Positions 22,948 through 31,398 are shown, counted from the first letter of the stretch. The stretch is 64,000 nt of DNA from CBDCPI01 sp965220245 (GCA_965220245.1 CBDCPI010000008.1:248001-312000), one strand, 5' to 3'. Made by a program: numbers and translations. Notes: generated by a model from the sequence alone, not told the origin.

Positions 22948-24114
22948 GTGGATTCCATTCTTATAGTTGGCGCCGGGGTCTTTGGCGTCACCGCCGCGCT
23001 GGAACTGCGGCGCCGGGGCTACGCGGTCACTCTGGTTGACCCGGGCCCGATACCCCATCCATTGGCTCCATCCAACGACGTCAGCCGCATGGTGCGCATG
23101 GACTACGGCGACGACGAACTGTATGTCGAACTGTGCGCCGAGGCGATACAAGGGTGGCACGCTTGGAACCGGCGTTGGAATGAGGAAGTCTACCACGAAG
23201 ACGGCATCCTCATCGCCAGCAGCCAACCGATGACTCCCGGTTCCTTTGAGTACGACAGTTTCGCCTGCCTGAGCCAGCGAGGCTACGACCTACAACGAAT
23301 AAACTCGGGCTGGTTGGGGGAACGCTCCTCCCACTGGGACAGCAACAAATACGTGGATGGCTATTTCAATCCCCGGGCCGGTTGGGCCGAGGCCGGGAGG
23401 GCCGTAGCCTTATTGGCGGCGGAGGCCAAGGCCAGCGGCGTGGAAGCAATAACGGGAGTCAACGTAACCGGAGTTGTTGAAAACGGCTCCCAGGTTACCG
23501 GAGTGGCCACGGCGGAAGGAAACAGGATAAGCGCCGACTTGGTGGTGATGGCGGCTGGTGCTTGGACACCCGCACTGCTGCCCCAACTTGCCGACGTGAT
23601 GGAGCCGGTGGGCCAGCCTATTTTCTACCTCAAGCCGGAGGGTCCCGGTGCATTCCAGGGCCGGAATTTCCCGCCTTGGGCCGCCGATGTGCCCCGCACC
23701 GGCTGGTACGGATTCCCCGCCAACCGGGACGGCATAGTCAAGATAGCCAACCACGGGCCGGGGCGGCCCTCCAGACCCAGCGAGTCGCGGGACCTTACGC
23801 TGCAAGAAACTGACCGTTTCCGGAAGTTCATCAACGACAACCTTCCTTCCCTTGCCGAAGCCCCAATCGTTAACCGCCGGTTGTGTTGGTACTGCGACAC
23901 TTGGGACGGCAATTTCTGGGTGGGTCACGACCCGCAACGGTCCGGCTTGGTGGTGGCCACCGGCGGCAGCGGCCATGCTTTCAAGTTCGCGCCGGTGTTA
24001 GGCCAAGTCATTGCCGACGCCGTCGAGCGAGTCGACACCCCTTACACCCGCCGCTTCGACTGGCGACCCCGGGGCGAGGCCAAAGCCGAAGCCCTCCGGT
24101 ATACTGGTGATTAG
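22948..24114 (+). CDS. FAD-dependent amine/amino-acid oxidase (DAO/MSOX family)
   Basis: A 388-residue flavoprotein starting at GTG 22948 behind ACGGAGG. The N-terminus is the FAD Rossmann motif ILIVGAGVFGVTAALELRRR, with the acidic end of strand two in TLVDPG. Further elements are NDVSRMVRMDYGD (typical of the sarcosine, pipecolate and fructosyl-amino-acid oxidase group), RAGWAEAGRAVALL, and the C-terminal FAD loop VVATGGSGHAFKFAPVLGQ. In this family a cysteine may bind FAD covalently; LCWYCDT near 313-319 is the likely place. The substrate is probably a secondary amine or N-alkyl amino acid. The stop codon TAG overlaps the left end of an inverted-repeat element. Confidence 0.9.
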   Translation: MDSILIVGAGVFGVTAALELRRRGYAVTLVDPGPIPHPLAPSNDVSRMVRMDYGDDELYVELCAEAIQGWHAWNRRWNEEVYHEDGILIASSQPMTPGSFEYDSFACLSQRGYDLQRINSGWLGERSSHWDSNKYVDGYFNPRAGWAEAGRAVALLAAEAKASGVEAITGVNVTGVVENGSQVTGVATAEGNRISADLVVMAAGAWTPALLPQLADVMEPVGQPIFYLKPEGPGAFQGRNFPPWAADVPRTGWYGFPANRDGIVKIANHGPGRPSRPSESRDLTLQETDRFRKFINDNLPSLAEAPIVNRRLCWYCDTWDGNFWVGHDPQRSGLVVATGGSGHAFKFAPVLGQVIADAVERVDTPYTRRFDWRPRGEAKAEALRYTGD

Positions 24115-24207
24115 GGTGTGTTGATATTGCGATATGAGGCGATCCAGCAACTCCATATCGTCATTCCCGCGAAAGCGGGAATGACAGGAAAATGTCAACA
24201 GAACCTA
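24112..24207. repeat. Miniature inverted-repeat element, family 1, copy C (internally deleted, 96 bp)
   Basis: Starts TAGGGTGTGTTGATATTGCG and ends, reverse-complemented, TAGGTTCTGTTGACATTTTC. It keeps the left palindrome and right end but lacks the central core and second palindrome. The first bases TAG are also the stop codon of the preceding oxidase gene. Confidence 0.88.
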
Positions 24208-24256
24208 GTTTCTGGACAAATGGCGCAACGCAGGACTAACCAAAGGAGAAGTTATT

Positions 24257-24460
24257 GTGAGTTCATCAGTCCCGGAAGAGGTCTCCCTGGAAAGATTCAA
24301 GATGTTGGCGGAATTGGCAGGGTTGGGAATGACGGACCAAGAGATGGAGGACCTTAAACCTCTGTACGACCTGCATTATGAGTACGTCAAGCAGTTGCAC
24401 TCTCTTAACTTCGGGGCCGAAGAGAGCGCAGTCTCCTTCCAACCCGACTGGCCCGCTTGA
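24257..24460 (+). CDS. Small GatC/AtzG-like protein preceding an amidase
   Basis: A 67-residue acidic protein starting at GTG 24257 behind AAAGGAGAAG. It reads as two helices (ERFKMLAELAGLGMTDQEME and LHYEYVKQLHSLN) and a short C-terminal tail, resembling in size, position and pattern the GatC and AtzG small subunits that wrap around an amidase. The amidase gene starts 30 bases later. By analogy it would stabilise the amidase; the resemblance is weak in sequence and rests partly on context. Confidence 0.65.
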   Translation: MSSSVPEEVSLERFKMLAELAGLGMTDQEMEDLKPLYDLHYEYVKQLHSLNFGAEESAVSFQPDWPA

Positions 24461-24490
24461 TCTATTCCAATAGGTGTTGAGAGGCAGAAA

Positions 24491-25897
24491 ATGGCTGACA
24501 CTACTACGGATCTACATTTCCTGACTATCCGGGAAGCAAGCGACTTGCTCCGCCGCCAAGAGCTATCCCCGGTGGAACTCACCCGCGCTATGTTGGACCG
24601 CATCGATGCCACCGACGGCCAGCTTCATTCTTTCGTTACCCTATTGCGGGACGAGGCCTTGGAGCAGGCCAGGACCGCCGAGGCCGAGATTCTCAGCGGC
24701 AGCTACAAAGGGCCTCTGCACGGCATTCCCATCGCCTTAAAGGACCTTTACGATACCGCCGGAGTGCGCACCGCGTCGGGCTCTCGGGTCGACCTAGCGC
24801 GGGTGCCCACTGAGGACTGCACGGCCTACGCTAGGCTCAAGGCCGCTGGCACGGTGCTGCTGGGCAAGCTGGCGATGCACGAGTTCGCCTTGGGCGGCCC
24901 GGACTGGACCACTCCCTTCGAGCCGGCGCGCAACCCTTGGAACCTGGACCACATCACCGGAGGCTCCTCCAGCGGCTCCGGTTCGTCCGTGGCCGCCGGA
25001 CAGGCTATGGGAGCGTTGGGCTCCTGCACCGGCGGTTCTATCAGGGGCCCCGCCTCCCTGTGCGGGATTGTGGGGCTGAAAGCGACCTACGGCCGGGTAA
25101 GCCGGGCCGGGGTGGTGACCCTTAGCTGGTCCCAAGACCATTGCGGCCCCATGACTTGGACCGTGGAGGACACCGCCTACATGCTCCAAGCCATGGCCGG
25201 GTACGACCCCAAGGACCCCACCACCAGCACAGCGCCCGTTCCCGACTACTCCCGGTCTTTGAGAGAGGACGTCAGGGGCCTTACTATCGGGGTGCCCCGC
25301 CACTTCTTCTTCAGTGACGACCCCCACGTCAATCCTGAGGTAGTGTCTACGGTCGAGAGAGGGTTGGAGGCGCTGCAGGAGTTGGGGGCCAACCTGCAAG
25401 AGGTGACGATCCCCAGCCTGGAATACGTTCGCCCGGCCAATGTGGTGATTATGCTCAGTGAGGCCTATGCCTACCACGAGCCCAATCTAAAGGCCCGGGC
25501 GGAAGACTTTGGGGAGATTGTCCGGGGCCGCTTTCGTATCGGCGGGATGCTCAACGCCAGCGACTACCTTCAAGCCCAACGGTGCCGCCAGTGGATCAAA
25601 CGGGAGGTCGCGGAGGTCATGCGGGGGGTGGACTTGTTGGTCACTCCGACCATGACCCAGCCAGCGGCGGCCTTTGAAGGCTACGATCCCGCCAGTACGG
25701 TGCGGGGGCCGAGCTTCACCGCCCCCTTCAACGTTACCGGGCTGCCGGCCATTTCCGTGCCCTGCGGCTTCACGGTCAACGGGTTGCCCATCGGTATGCA
25801 GATCGTCGGCAAGCCTTTCGACGAGCCCGCGGTACTACAAGCGGCCTACACCTATCAGCAGTACGCCCGCTGGTACGACCGCCGCCCGCCCATCTAG
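24491..25897 (+). CDS. Amidase-signature family hydrolase (GatA/AtzE-like)
   Basis: A 468-residue amidase with the Ser-cisSer-Lys triad. The lysine is in IPIALKDLYDT (about 82-92), the cis-serine in GGSSSGSGSSVAAG (about 157-170) and the nucleophile in TGGSIRGPASLCG (about 180-192). The usual signature is GSDTGGSIR; here it is GSCTGGSIR, with the conserved Asp replaced by Cys. The start is ATG 24491. It is paired with the GatC-like gene upstream, but without a gatB gene, so it is more likely a catabolic amidase than a tRNA amidotransferase. It sits near an FAD amine oxidase and a DUF1989 protein, suggesting nitrogen-compound catabolism. Confidence 0.92.
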   Translation: MADTTTDLHFLTIREASDLLRRQELSPVELTRAMLDRIDATDGQLHSFVTLLRDEALEQARTAEAEILSGSYKGPLHGIPIALKDLYDTAGVRTASGSRVDLARVPTEDCTAYARLKAAGTVLLGKLAMHEFALGGPDWTTPFEPARNPWNLDHITGGSSSGSGSSVAAGQAMGALGSCTGGSIRGPASLCGIVGLKATYGRVSRAGVVTLSWSQDHCGPMTWTVEDTAYMLQAMAGYDPKDPTTSTAPVPDYSRSLREDVRGLTIGVPRHFFFSDDPHVNPEVVSTVERGLEALQELGANLQEVTIPSLEYVRPANVVIMLSEAYAYHEPNLKARAEDFGEIVRGRFRIGGMLNASDYLQAQRCRQWIKREVAEVMRGVDLLVTPTMTQPAAAFEGYDPASTVRGPSFTAPFNVTGLPAISVPCGFTVNGLPIGMQIVGKPFDEPAVLQAAYTYQQYARWYDRRPPI

Positions 25898-25921
25898 GCC
25901 CGGCGGAAACACGCCCTAAAA

Positions 25922-26095
25922 CTACTGATGCGTGAACAATTACCTAAACCATTCTTCGTCTTTCCGGCCTTGAGCCGGAATCCAGAAATTCTGAGGACAA
26001 GAACGTAGCTGACGGAGAGCGGTCCTGGTTTCCGTCCTTCGCCGGAATGACGGAGGAGAGGACAGTTTAGAAACTTATTCACGTATCAGTAATAG
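25922..26095. repeat. Miniature inverted-repeat element, family 2, copy B
   Basis: Left end CTACTGATGCGTGAACAATT and right end, reverse-complemented, CTATTACTGATACGTGAATA, both continuing to CTAAAC. REP-like palindromes are inside. The right end overlaps the 3' end of the macrodomain gene and supplies its stop codon. Confidence 0.82.
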
Positions 26096-26628
26096 CCGCC
26101 GGTCACTTCTTGTAAGGCAGCCCGGTAATATTCATATGCCCGGTGGCTAAAGCAGACGAAAGTTACCCGTTCAATCGCGGCCTCGGCCTTTAGGATGGCC
26201 GTAGTTTCGGACAAGGCGATCCGGGTGGCCCGCTCCAGGGGAAACCTGTAAGCTCCGGTGCTGATGGCCGGGAAGGCGATGGTGCGAATTTGGCACCGCA
26301 CCGCCAACTCCATACAGCTTTGGGAGCACCGGGCCAGCAACTGGTTCTCCCCTTGATCGCTGTCCTGCCAGACGGGGCCAACGGTGTGGATAACGTATTT
26401 GGCGGGCAGGTCCCACCCTTGGGTAATTTTGGCTTCACCGGTGGGACAGCCGCCCAGCCTGCGGCACTCCTCCAGCAATTTCGGTCCCGCCGCCCGGTGG
26501 ATGGCCCCGTCCACGCCCGCGCCTCCTAGAAGGGAACTATTGGCGGCGTTTACCACGGCGTCAACCTGCTGTGCTGTGATGTCACCTTGGACTATTTCTA
26601 CCCGGTCCCGCATTCGCTTCTCCGCCAT
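26086..26628 (-). CDS. Macrodomain protein (ADP-ribose / O-acetyl-ADP-ribose hydrolase type)
   Basis: A 180-residue single macrodomain starting at ATG 26626-26628. Ligand-binding motifs are all present: VEIVQGDITAQQVDAVVNAA, NSSLLGGAGVDGAIHRAAG, KYVIHTVGPVW and the phosphate loop FPAISTGAYRFPLERA. Members remove ADP-ribose from proteins or deacetylate O-acetyl-ADP-ribose. The frame is open further upstream, but that extra sequence is the translation of a REP repeat, so I reject it. The last codons (tyrosine-tyrosine-stop) come from the inverted-repeat element downstream. Confidence 0.93.
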   Translation of the reverse strand: MAEKRMRDRVEIVQGDITAQQVDAVVNAANSSLLGGAGVDGAIHRAAGPKLLEECRRLGGCPTGEAKITQGWDLPAKYVIHTVGPVWQDSDQGENQLLARCSQSCMELAVRCQIRTIAFPAISTGAYRFPLERATRIALSETTAILKAEAAIERVTFVCFSHRAYEYYRAALQEVTGGYY

Positions 26629-26649
26629 AGGCCCTAACGTTTCTATGGA

Positions 26650-26801
26650 ACTGTTCAGACTTGATACGTCATTCCGGCCTTGAGCCGGAATCCATAAGCG
26701 TTTGCAACCAGCAAAGTTCCTTTTCCCTGGCATTTCTGGATTCCCGCCTGCGCGGGAATGACGGGAGGAGCCGATTAAGATATTTACTCAAGCATCAGTA
26801 A
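26650..26801. repeat. Degenerate inverted-repeat element, mosaic of families 2 and 3
   Basis: The left edge resembles the family 3 end (CTGTTCAGACTTGA). The right edge resembles the family 2 end (reverse complement TTACTGATGCTTGAGTAAAT). Between them are two REP-like palindromes (ATTCCGGCCTTGAGCCGGAAT and ATTCCCGCCTGCGCGGGAAT). It separates the macrodomain gene from the DUF1989 gene. Confidence 0.65.
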
Positions 26802-26838
26802 ATGAAGCAATTCCGCTCAGGGTGAGCGGCGCCGGGAC

Positions 26839-27441
26839 CTAAACCAACTGGAAGTGGGCCTCGGTGGGGATGCAAGCCTCGCCGTTGATCGGGACCATGT
26901 CCTGTGGACAGGCGGAAAAAGCCACTACACAGTCCATCTCCGCGCGCAACACTATATAGTCTCCCGGCTTGGAGGGTGGCGGCTCAAAAGTCAGTGTGCC
27001 GTCGGCGCCCACTGGAATGTTCATAAAGAGGTTCCACGGACTGGGAGTTTCCGGCGCCGCAAGACCTAATTCGGCCAACGCCGCTGCCAGATTGTCGGTG
27101 CAGTTGTCGTGGTACTCGATACAACCCAACTGCTCATACCGGTACCGGTCGCAAGCCGCCAGCAACGTATCGTGGATACCCGGAGACGAGTCCTCCACTA
27201 CGGTTAGAATGGCCCGACGATGATTAGTGACCATACTGTCGCTGACGCTCGCCATCAGCTTCGCCAAGGCAGTCCGGCTGTGTTCCATGGACATAAATTC
27301 CGCCATTAGGTGATGGTTGAACACCCAAGTGTCGATCACCTGCTGGCCGTGGGTGTTTACTACCTTGACCTGTTGCCCGGAGCTAAGGGCGACCGCCTTA
27401 CCTCTCCGGGCCGGAATCGTGATGAGCGGAGATTCAGCCAT
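26839..27441 (-). CDS. DUF1989 / urea carboxylase-associated family protein
   Basis: A 200-residue protein starting at ATG 27439-27441. Family landmarks are IPARRGKAVALSSGQQVKVV, the strand HGQQVIDTWVFN, the MSMEHSRTALAK segment, GIHDTLLAACDRYRYEQLGC and the late PGDYIVLRAEMDCVVAFSACPQD, with histidines and cysteines likely to bind metal. DUF1989 proteins are usually encoded near urea carboxylase, guanidine or aminomethyl-transferase genes. Here the neighbours are a macrodomain gene and a hicBA pair, so no function follows directly; nearby amidase and amine oxidase genes make nitrogen metabolism reasonable. Confidence 0.9.
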   Translation of the reverse strand: MAESPLITIPARRGKAVALSSGQQVKVVNTHGQQVIDTWVFNHHLMAEFMSMEHSRTALAKLMASVSDSMVTNHRRAILTVVEDSSPGIHDTLLAACDRYRYEQLGCIEYHDNCTDNLAAALAELGLAAPETPSPWNLFMNIPVGADGTLTFEPPPSKPGDYIVLRAEMDCVVAFSACPQDMVPINGEACIPTEAHFQLV

Positions 27442-27460
27442 TATGGACGCCTTCTAACCA

Positions 27461-27709
27461 CTATAAGCCCAACCTGCGTAAGTCTTCCTCCGTCCAGCTT
27501 GCCTGTTCCTGCAGCATAATTCTCAGCAGCCGGATTGAGAAAGTGTCTCCGGAACGATGGTAGGAAACAGTAACCAATCTACCATCGTTGTGATAGTAGT
27601 GCTGATGACTACCCTTCTGCCTAATCAACTCAAACCCGTCCCTGCGAAGTGCACGGATAATTTGGCGGGCGCTCAATGATCGCAGTCGCGAGAAATCAAT
27701 CTCGCTCAT
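27461..27709 (-). CDS. hicA: HicA/YcfA-family mRNA interferase toxin (second pair)
   Basis: An 82-residue toxin with a normal ATG start overlapping the antitoxin stop (ATGA at 27706-27709). It has LSARQIIRALRRDGFELIRQKGSHQHYYHNDGR, with the catalytic GSH, then LVTVSYHRSGDTFSIRLLRIMLQEQ and a C-terminal WTEEDLRRLGL found in many HicA proteins. The other pair at 2020-2475 is only distantly similar. Unlike that pair, the junction here is intact. Confidence 0.88.
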   Translation of the reverse strand: MSEIDFSRLRSLSARQIIRALRRDGFELIRQKGSHQHYYHNDGRLVTVSYHRSGDTFSIRLLRIMLQEQASWTEEDLRRLGL

Positions 27710-27948
27710 ACAGTTACAGCGATCCGTTCCTCCGGCAGCAAGACCATCTCATCCGGCGCCTGCGGAATAGTCATGCCAAGTTCAATCATGCTTTCGAGAA
27801 CCATCTCAAGCACTTCTTGGATGTTTTTGAATGCCTCTTCGCGGGTGTAGCCCCAAGTGGCAGCGCCCTGTTTTACCAGCGCTGGACAGAGCGCAATCCA
27901 ACGATCCTCATCAGGTTCTACCATCACGCGAAACTGATAGGTTTTCAT
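27706..27948 (-). CDS. hicB: HicB-family antitoxin (second pair)
   Basis: An 80-residue protein with the partial RNase-H fold: FRVMVEPDEDRWIALCPALVKQGAATWGYTREEAFKNIQEVLEMVLESM. It is translationally coupled to hicA through a 4-base overlap. An IS5-type element is inserted only 24 bases upstream of the ATG, so the native promoter or operator is probably displaced and expression may depend on the insertion sequence. Confidence 0.85.
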   Translation of the reverse strand: MKTYQFRVMVEPDEDRWIALCPALVKQGAATWGYTREEAFKNIQEVLEMVLESMIELGMTIPQAPDEMVLLPEERIAVTV

Positions 27949-27972
27949 CGCAATTCACTTCCGGCGCGACTA

Positions 27973-28922
27973 AGCGCCTATCCTAAAAACAGAATTCGAG
28001 CTAAACTAGTGGTATGACGAAAGCGAAGGAACCCAAGCCGCCACGACCGAAGCGCGCCGGCCCAGCGGCGCCGGTCAACCCCACCACCGGCTCCTTTCAG
28101 GTATCCGATGAACTGTGGGAAGTGCTGGCCCCGTTGCTTCCCCGGCGGGTGAACACTCATCCCCGGGGCGGAGGCCGTCCCCGGGTCCCGGACCGGACCT
28201 GCGCCAACGGCATATTCTACGTGCTGCGCACCGGCTGCCAATGGAAAGCCCTGGATGCCACGGGCATTTGCTCCGGATCCACCGCCCATCTGCGCTTCCA
28301 GGAGTGGGCCGCCGCCGGGGTGTTCCTGGAGCTGTGGCGGGCGGGCCTGCAAGAGTACGATGAATTGAAGGGTCTGGACTGGAGTTGGCTGAGCATGGAC
28401 GGGGCGATAACCAAATCCCCCCTGGGCGGGAAAAAAACCGGCCCCAACCCCCACGGACCGGGGCAAGAGCGGGGTCAAACGCAGTCTGTTGACCGAAGCT
28501 GAGGGCATCCCGGTGGGGCTGGCGGTGGACGGAGCCAACCGCCACGACATGAAACTGGTGCGGGCTACGCTGGACAGTTTCCCGGTGCCGCGCCCGGCGC
28601 CCACTCCGGAGCGTCCCCAAGGTCTGTGCCTGGACAAGGGCTATGACTATGAGGAGGTGCGCCGAACCCTGGAGGAATTCGGCTTCACCGCCCACATCCG
28701 CAGCCGGGGCGAGGAGGCCCAGGCCATCAAAGCCCAGGCCATCAAAAAGGAGGCTGGCTTCAAAGCCCGGCGCTGGGTGGTGGAACGCACCCACAGTTGG
28801 ATGAACCGCTTCCGGCGCATTCTGGTGCGCTGGGACAAGTTTCCCAGAAACTACATCGCCTTTCTTCATTTCGCCTGTGCCCTTATTGCTTTCAGGGCTG
28901 CCGGATTATTAGGATAGGCTCT
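27973..28922 (+). mobile_element. IS5-type insertion sequence, copy 2
   Basis: About 950 bp, near-identical to the copy at 6490, with ends AGCGCCTATCCTAA and (reverse complement) AGAGCCTATCCTAA. The left flank is CTA; the right flank reads AATATT rather than a clean TA, so the right junction has changed by a base or two. It lies at the left end of a small inverted-repeat element (28922-29073), in what was probably another CTAG site. Confidence 0.9.
28014..28917 (+). CDS. IS5-family (IS427-like) transposase in two overlapping frames, copy 2
   Basis: Same product as copy 1, in frames 28014-28502 and about 28463-28917. In this copy the homopolymer after GGC is G3A7 and reading continues correctly through GGKKTGPNP. 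The shift is needed only at the following run of five C (copy 1 has four there). DDE residues are as in copy 1. Either this copy has an independent one-base insertion, or the frames are joined by recoding. Confidence 0.85.
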
Positions 28923-29073
28923 AATATTACAACGACGCTTCCTCAATTTGGTCAGGCATTGGCCGGAAATCACGCCGCGGAAGGCAAGGCAACCAAGCTG
29001 TCAAGCATGTGGGCAGGTCGCCATGAAGAAGTCCTCAAGGTCCTATTCTTGTGAACCGTCGTTGTAATACTAA
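28922..29073. repeat. Small inverted-repeat element interrupted at its left end by IS5 copy 2
   Basis: AATATTACAACGACG beside the insertion sequence and, at the right end, reverse-complemented TAGTATTACAACGACG. The interior (about 120 bp) has no clear gene; a short open frame reads SSMWAGRHEEVLKVLFL but has no ribosome binding site. Confidence 0.65.
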
Positions 29074-29074
29074 G

Positions 29075-29127
29075 AGGGTGTGTGAAATAGGGTGTTAAGT
29101 TGGCTTGAGGCTATTGTCACACACCCT
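29075..29127 (-). terminator. Inverted repeat directly after the deacetylase stop codon
   Basis: AGGGTGTGTGA (29075-29085) pairs perfectly over 11 bp with TCACACACCCT (29117-29127), with a 31-base loop. It follows the TAA of the deacetylase gene immediately. There is no strong U-run, so a Rho-independent terminator is only one possibility; similar CACACCCTCT sequences occur at 7800 and 37850, so it may be another repeat. Confidence 0.4.
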
Positions 29128-30015
29128 TTAAGACTTTTGCCGGGGATGGCGGCTGGCGAAGTCGTCTGCGATTTGGTCGAAGGTGCGGAACTCGACTCCG
29201 GGGTGGTTCCTAATATAGTTGGTCAACCGCTCCAGCATTAGCAAGACCTGGGGGCGTCCACTGACGTCGGGGTGGATGGTGATCGGGAAGACGGCCTCGT
29301 CGTACTCCCGGTATACATAATCGAACTGGTCCCGCCAGATCTCCTCGATGTCCCTCGGGTTGACGAAGCCGTGGCTGTTGGGCGACTTTTTGATGAACAT
29401 CATGGGCGGCAGGTCATCCAGGTACCAGTTGGCGGGGATTTCGATTAAGTCAGTCTCCCGGCCTCGAACCAAGGCCCTCATCCAATAGTCGGCCGGTTCG
29501 GAATAGTCGATCTTGGTCCACTGGTCACCTACGCGCACGTAATAGCACTCAAAGTCCTTGTGCATCAGGCTATGGTCATACTTGATGCCGTGCTTTAACA
29601 GCAGTTCATTAGTGACGTGGCTGAACTCCCACCAAGGGGCAACGTAACCGGTGGGCCGACGGCCGGTCAACCGGGTAACCAGGTCGATGCACCGGGTCAA
29701 CACCGCCTCTTCCTGCTCGGGCGTCATGGCTATCGGGTTCTCGTGGGAGTAGCCGTGCAGTCCCACCTCGTGCCCGCCATCGACAATCATCCGGGCTTGC
29801 TGGGGAAAGGTCTCTATGGAGTGGCCCGGTATGAACCAGGTGGTCTTGATCCCCAGTTTGTCAAAGAGCTTGAGCAAACGCGGTGTCCCGACCTCTCCGG
29901 CAAACATGCCGCGGGAAATATCGTCGGGAGAGTCCTCGCCTCCGTAGGACCCGAGCCACCCGCCGACTGCATCAAGGTCTATGCCAAAAGCGCATAGAAT
30001 CTGCTTGCTAGTCAT
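29128..30015 (-). CDS. Polysaccharide deacetylase-family (PuuE/cyclic imidase-like) protein
   Basis: A 295-residue NodB-homology barrel. Metal-binding elements are the N-terminal aspartates in AFGIDLDAVGGW and the zinc histidines in EVGLHGYSHENP. TTWFIPGHSIE and YVAPWWEFS also match the subgroup that includes PuuE allantoinases and peptidoglycan or imide hydrolases without a signal peptide. The start is ATG 30013-30015, with GGAGAGGCC. The absence of a secretion signal and the imidase-like motifs favour hydrolysis of a cyclic amide or small N-acyl compound in the cytoplasm over chitin or peptidoglycan. Confidence 0.87.
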   Translation of the reverse strand: MTSKQILCAFGIDLDAVGGWLGSYGGEDSPDDISRGMFAGEVGTPRLLKLFDKLGIKTTWFIPGHSIETFPQQARMIVDGGHEVGLHGYSHENPIAMTPEQEEAVLTRCIDLVTRLTGRRPTGYVAPWWEFSHVTNELLLKHGIKYDHSLMHKDFECYYVRVGDQWTKIDYSEPADYWMRALVRGRETDLIEIPANWYLDDLPPMMFIKKSPNSHGFVNPRDIEEIWRDQFDYVYREYDEAVFPITIHPDVSGRPQVLLMLERLTNYIRNHPGVEFRTFDQIADDFASRHPRQKS

Positions 30016-30220
30016 GGCCTCTCCTTACTTCCTCATCCGGCGCCCAACTTGGAGGAAGCCCTGCAACTCCGGACCCGGCGTGTGTGAGTCCGCCCAAGGA
30101 GGTTTCCAGTTTCTTCTTCAGGTTCTTCAGGGCTGGCGACTACAGTCCGGTTATCCAAGACGCTTAGTCGCGCCGAGTGTAGCAGCGGCCCCAAATTCGC
30201 GTCAAGGAATTAAGCTTTAG
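30016..30220. other. Intergenic stretch, no gene seen
   Basis: Between the divergent deacetylase and aldo/keto reductase genes (30016-30414). The first half has no recognisable element. The second half holds the inverted-repeat element listed next and an AT-rich segment (30350-30375) that probably carries the aldo/keto reductase promoter. Confidence 0.4.
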
Positions 30221-30322
30221 GTAACAGTTCAGAGTTGATGGTCTCACTGATACGGAACCGCTCACCCTGAGCGCAGCGCAGCGGAGTCGAAGGGCCGATT
30301 CCCCTCAAGTCTGAACAGTTAC
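30221..30322. repeat. Miniature inverted-repeat element, family 3, copy A, with 8-bp target duplication
   Basis: 102 bp with terminal inverted repeats GTAACAGTTCAGAGTTGA and (reverse complement) GTAACTGTTCAGACTTGA. It is flanked by perfect 8-bp direct repeats AGCTTTAG at 30213-30220 and 30323-30330. The interior carries CCTGAGCGCAGCGCAGCGGA, also found at 8665 and in the copy at 57045. Confidence 0.93.
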
Positions 30323-30414
30323 AGCTTTAGGCTCCGGGGCCTTTTCAACAACTTTAATCTACTTATAATACCGGTGTAAGGCGTTTAAGCCCTTTCAACT
30401 CTGAAGGAGCAACA

Positions 30415-31398
30415 ATGGAATACCGTACGTTGGGTAGGACCGGGTTGAACCTATCCCAAGTCGCTTTTGGTTGTGGAGACGTGGGCGGTCTAATGGTGCG
30501 GGGAGAACCGGCGGAGCAGGCGCGGGCGGTTGCCCGGGCGCACGAGTTGGGCATCAATTACTTTGATACTGCGCCTTCCTACGGCAATGGCCTATCCGAG
30601 ACCAACCTTGGCCTGGCCCTAAAGGAGCTTAACGCCGAGGTGTACGTCGGGACCAAGGTGGGTCTGACGCTGAACGACCGGCAAGACATACGCGCTGGCA
30701 TCTTCAATTCAATGGACCGCAGTCTGCAACGCTTGGGCATGGACAGCGTGGACTTGATTCAACTGCACAACCGCCTGCGGGCTACCCCCGACGGGAATCA
30801 GCCCGACTTGACCGCCGAGGAGGTCTTGGGCCAAGTCGTCGAGGCATTTCAGGACTTGCGTACTCAAGGCAAGGTCCGGTACTTCGGCCTTACCGGATTG
30901 GGGGATACCGGGACGCTGCACCAAGTGATTGACGCTCAGGCCTTAGACACCGTTCAGGTCTGCTATAACCTGCTTAATCCCTCCGCAGGGAACAGCGTCC
31001 CGGAAGGGTATTACGGGCAAGACTACGGCAGGCTAATAGACCGGGCGGCGGCCAATGGGACCGGAGTAATCGGCATCAGAATCATGGCGGCCGGCGCTCT
31101 CAGCGGAGTCAGCGACCGCCATCCGGTTGCTATTCCGTCGGTTGCCCCGATCGGCACCGGCCCGGACTATGCTGAAGACGTGCGCCGGGCCTCCCGTTTC
31201 CGGTTTATGGTGGACGATGGCACTGTCGAAAGCCTGGTCGAAGCCGCACTCCGTTTTGTACTCAGCAAACCGGGACTGACTACCGCACTGTTAGGACTGT
31301 CTAGTTTGGAGCAGTTGGAGCAAGCGGTCCGGTGGGCCCAAAAGGGCCCATTACCGGCTTCCGCCCTGCAGCGAGTTATCCAAGAAGGCCCTGAATAG
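30415..31398 (+). CDS. Aldo/keto reductase
   Basis: A 327-residue NADPH-dependent TIM-barrel oxidoreductase. The catalytic tetrad is visible: Asp and Tyr in YFDTAPSYGNG, Lys in VGTKVGL and His in LIQLHNRL. The C-terminal LSKPGLTTALLGLSSLEQLEQAV is the cofactor-binding end. The start is ATG 30415 behind GAAGGAGC. It stands alone; the substrate is not predictable. Confidence 0.94.
   Translation: MEYRTLGRTGLNLSQVAFGCGDVGGLMVRGEPAEQARAVARAHELGINYFDTAPSYGNGLSETNLGLALKELNAEVYVGTKVGLTLNDRQDIRAGIFNSMDRSLQRLGMDSVDLIQLHNRLRATPDGNQPDLTAEEVLGQVVEAFQDLRTQGKVRYFGLTGLGDTGTLHQVIDAQALDTVQVCYNLLNPSAGNSVPEGYYGQDYGRLIDRAAANGTGVIGIRIMAAGALSGVSDRHPVAIPSVAPIGTGPDYAEDVRRASRFRFMVDDGTVESLVEAALRFVLSKPGLTTALLGLSSLEQLEQAVRWAQKGPLPASALQRVIQEGPE

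Noticed and set aside
26629..26733. Longer start for the macrodomain gene
   Set aside because: The extra 35 codons are the translation of a REP-like repeat and have no ribosome binding site.
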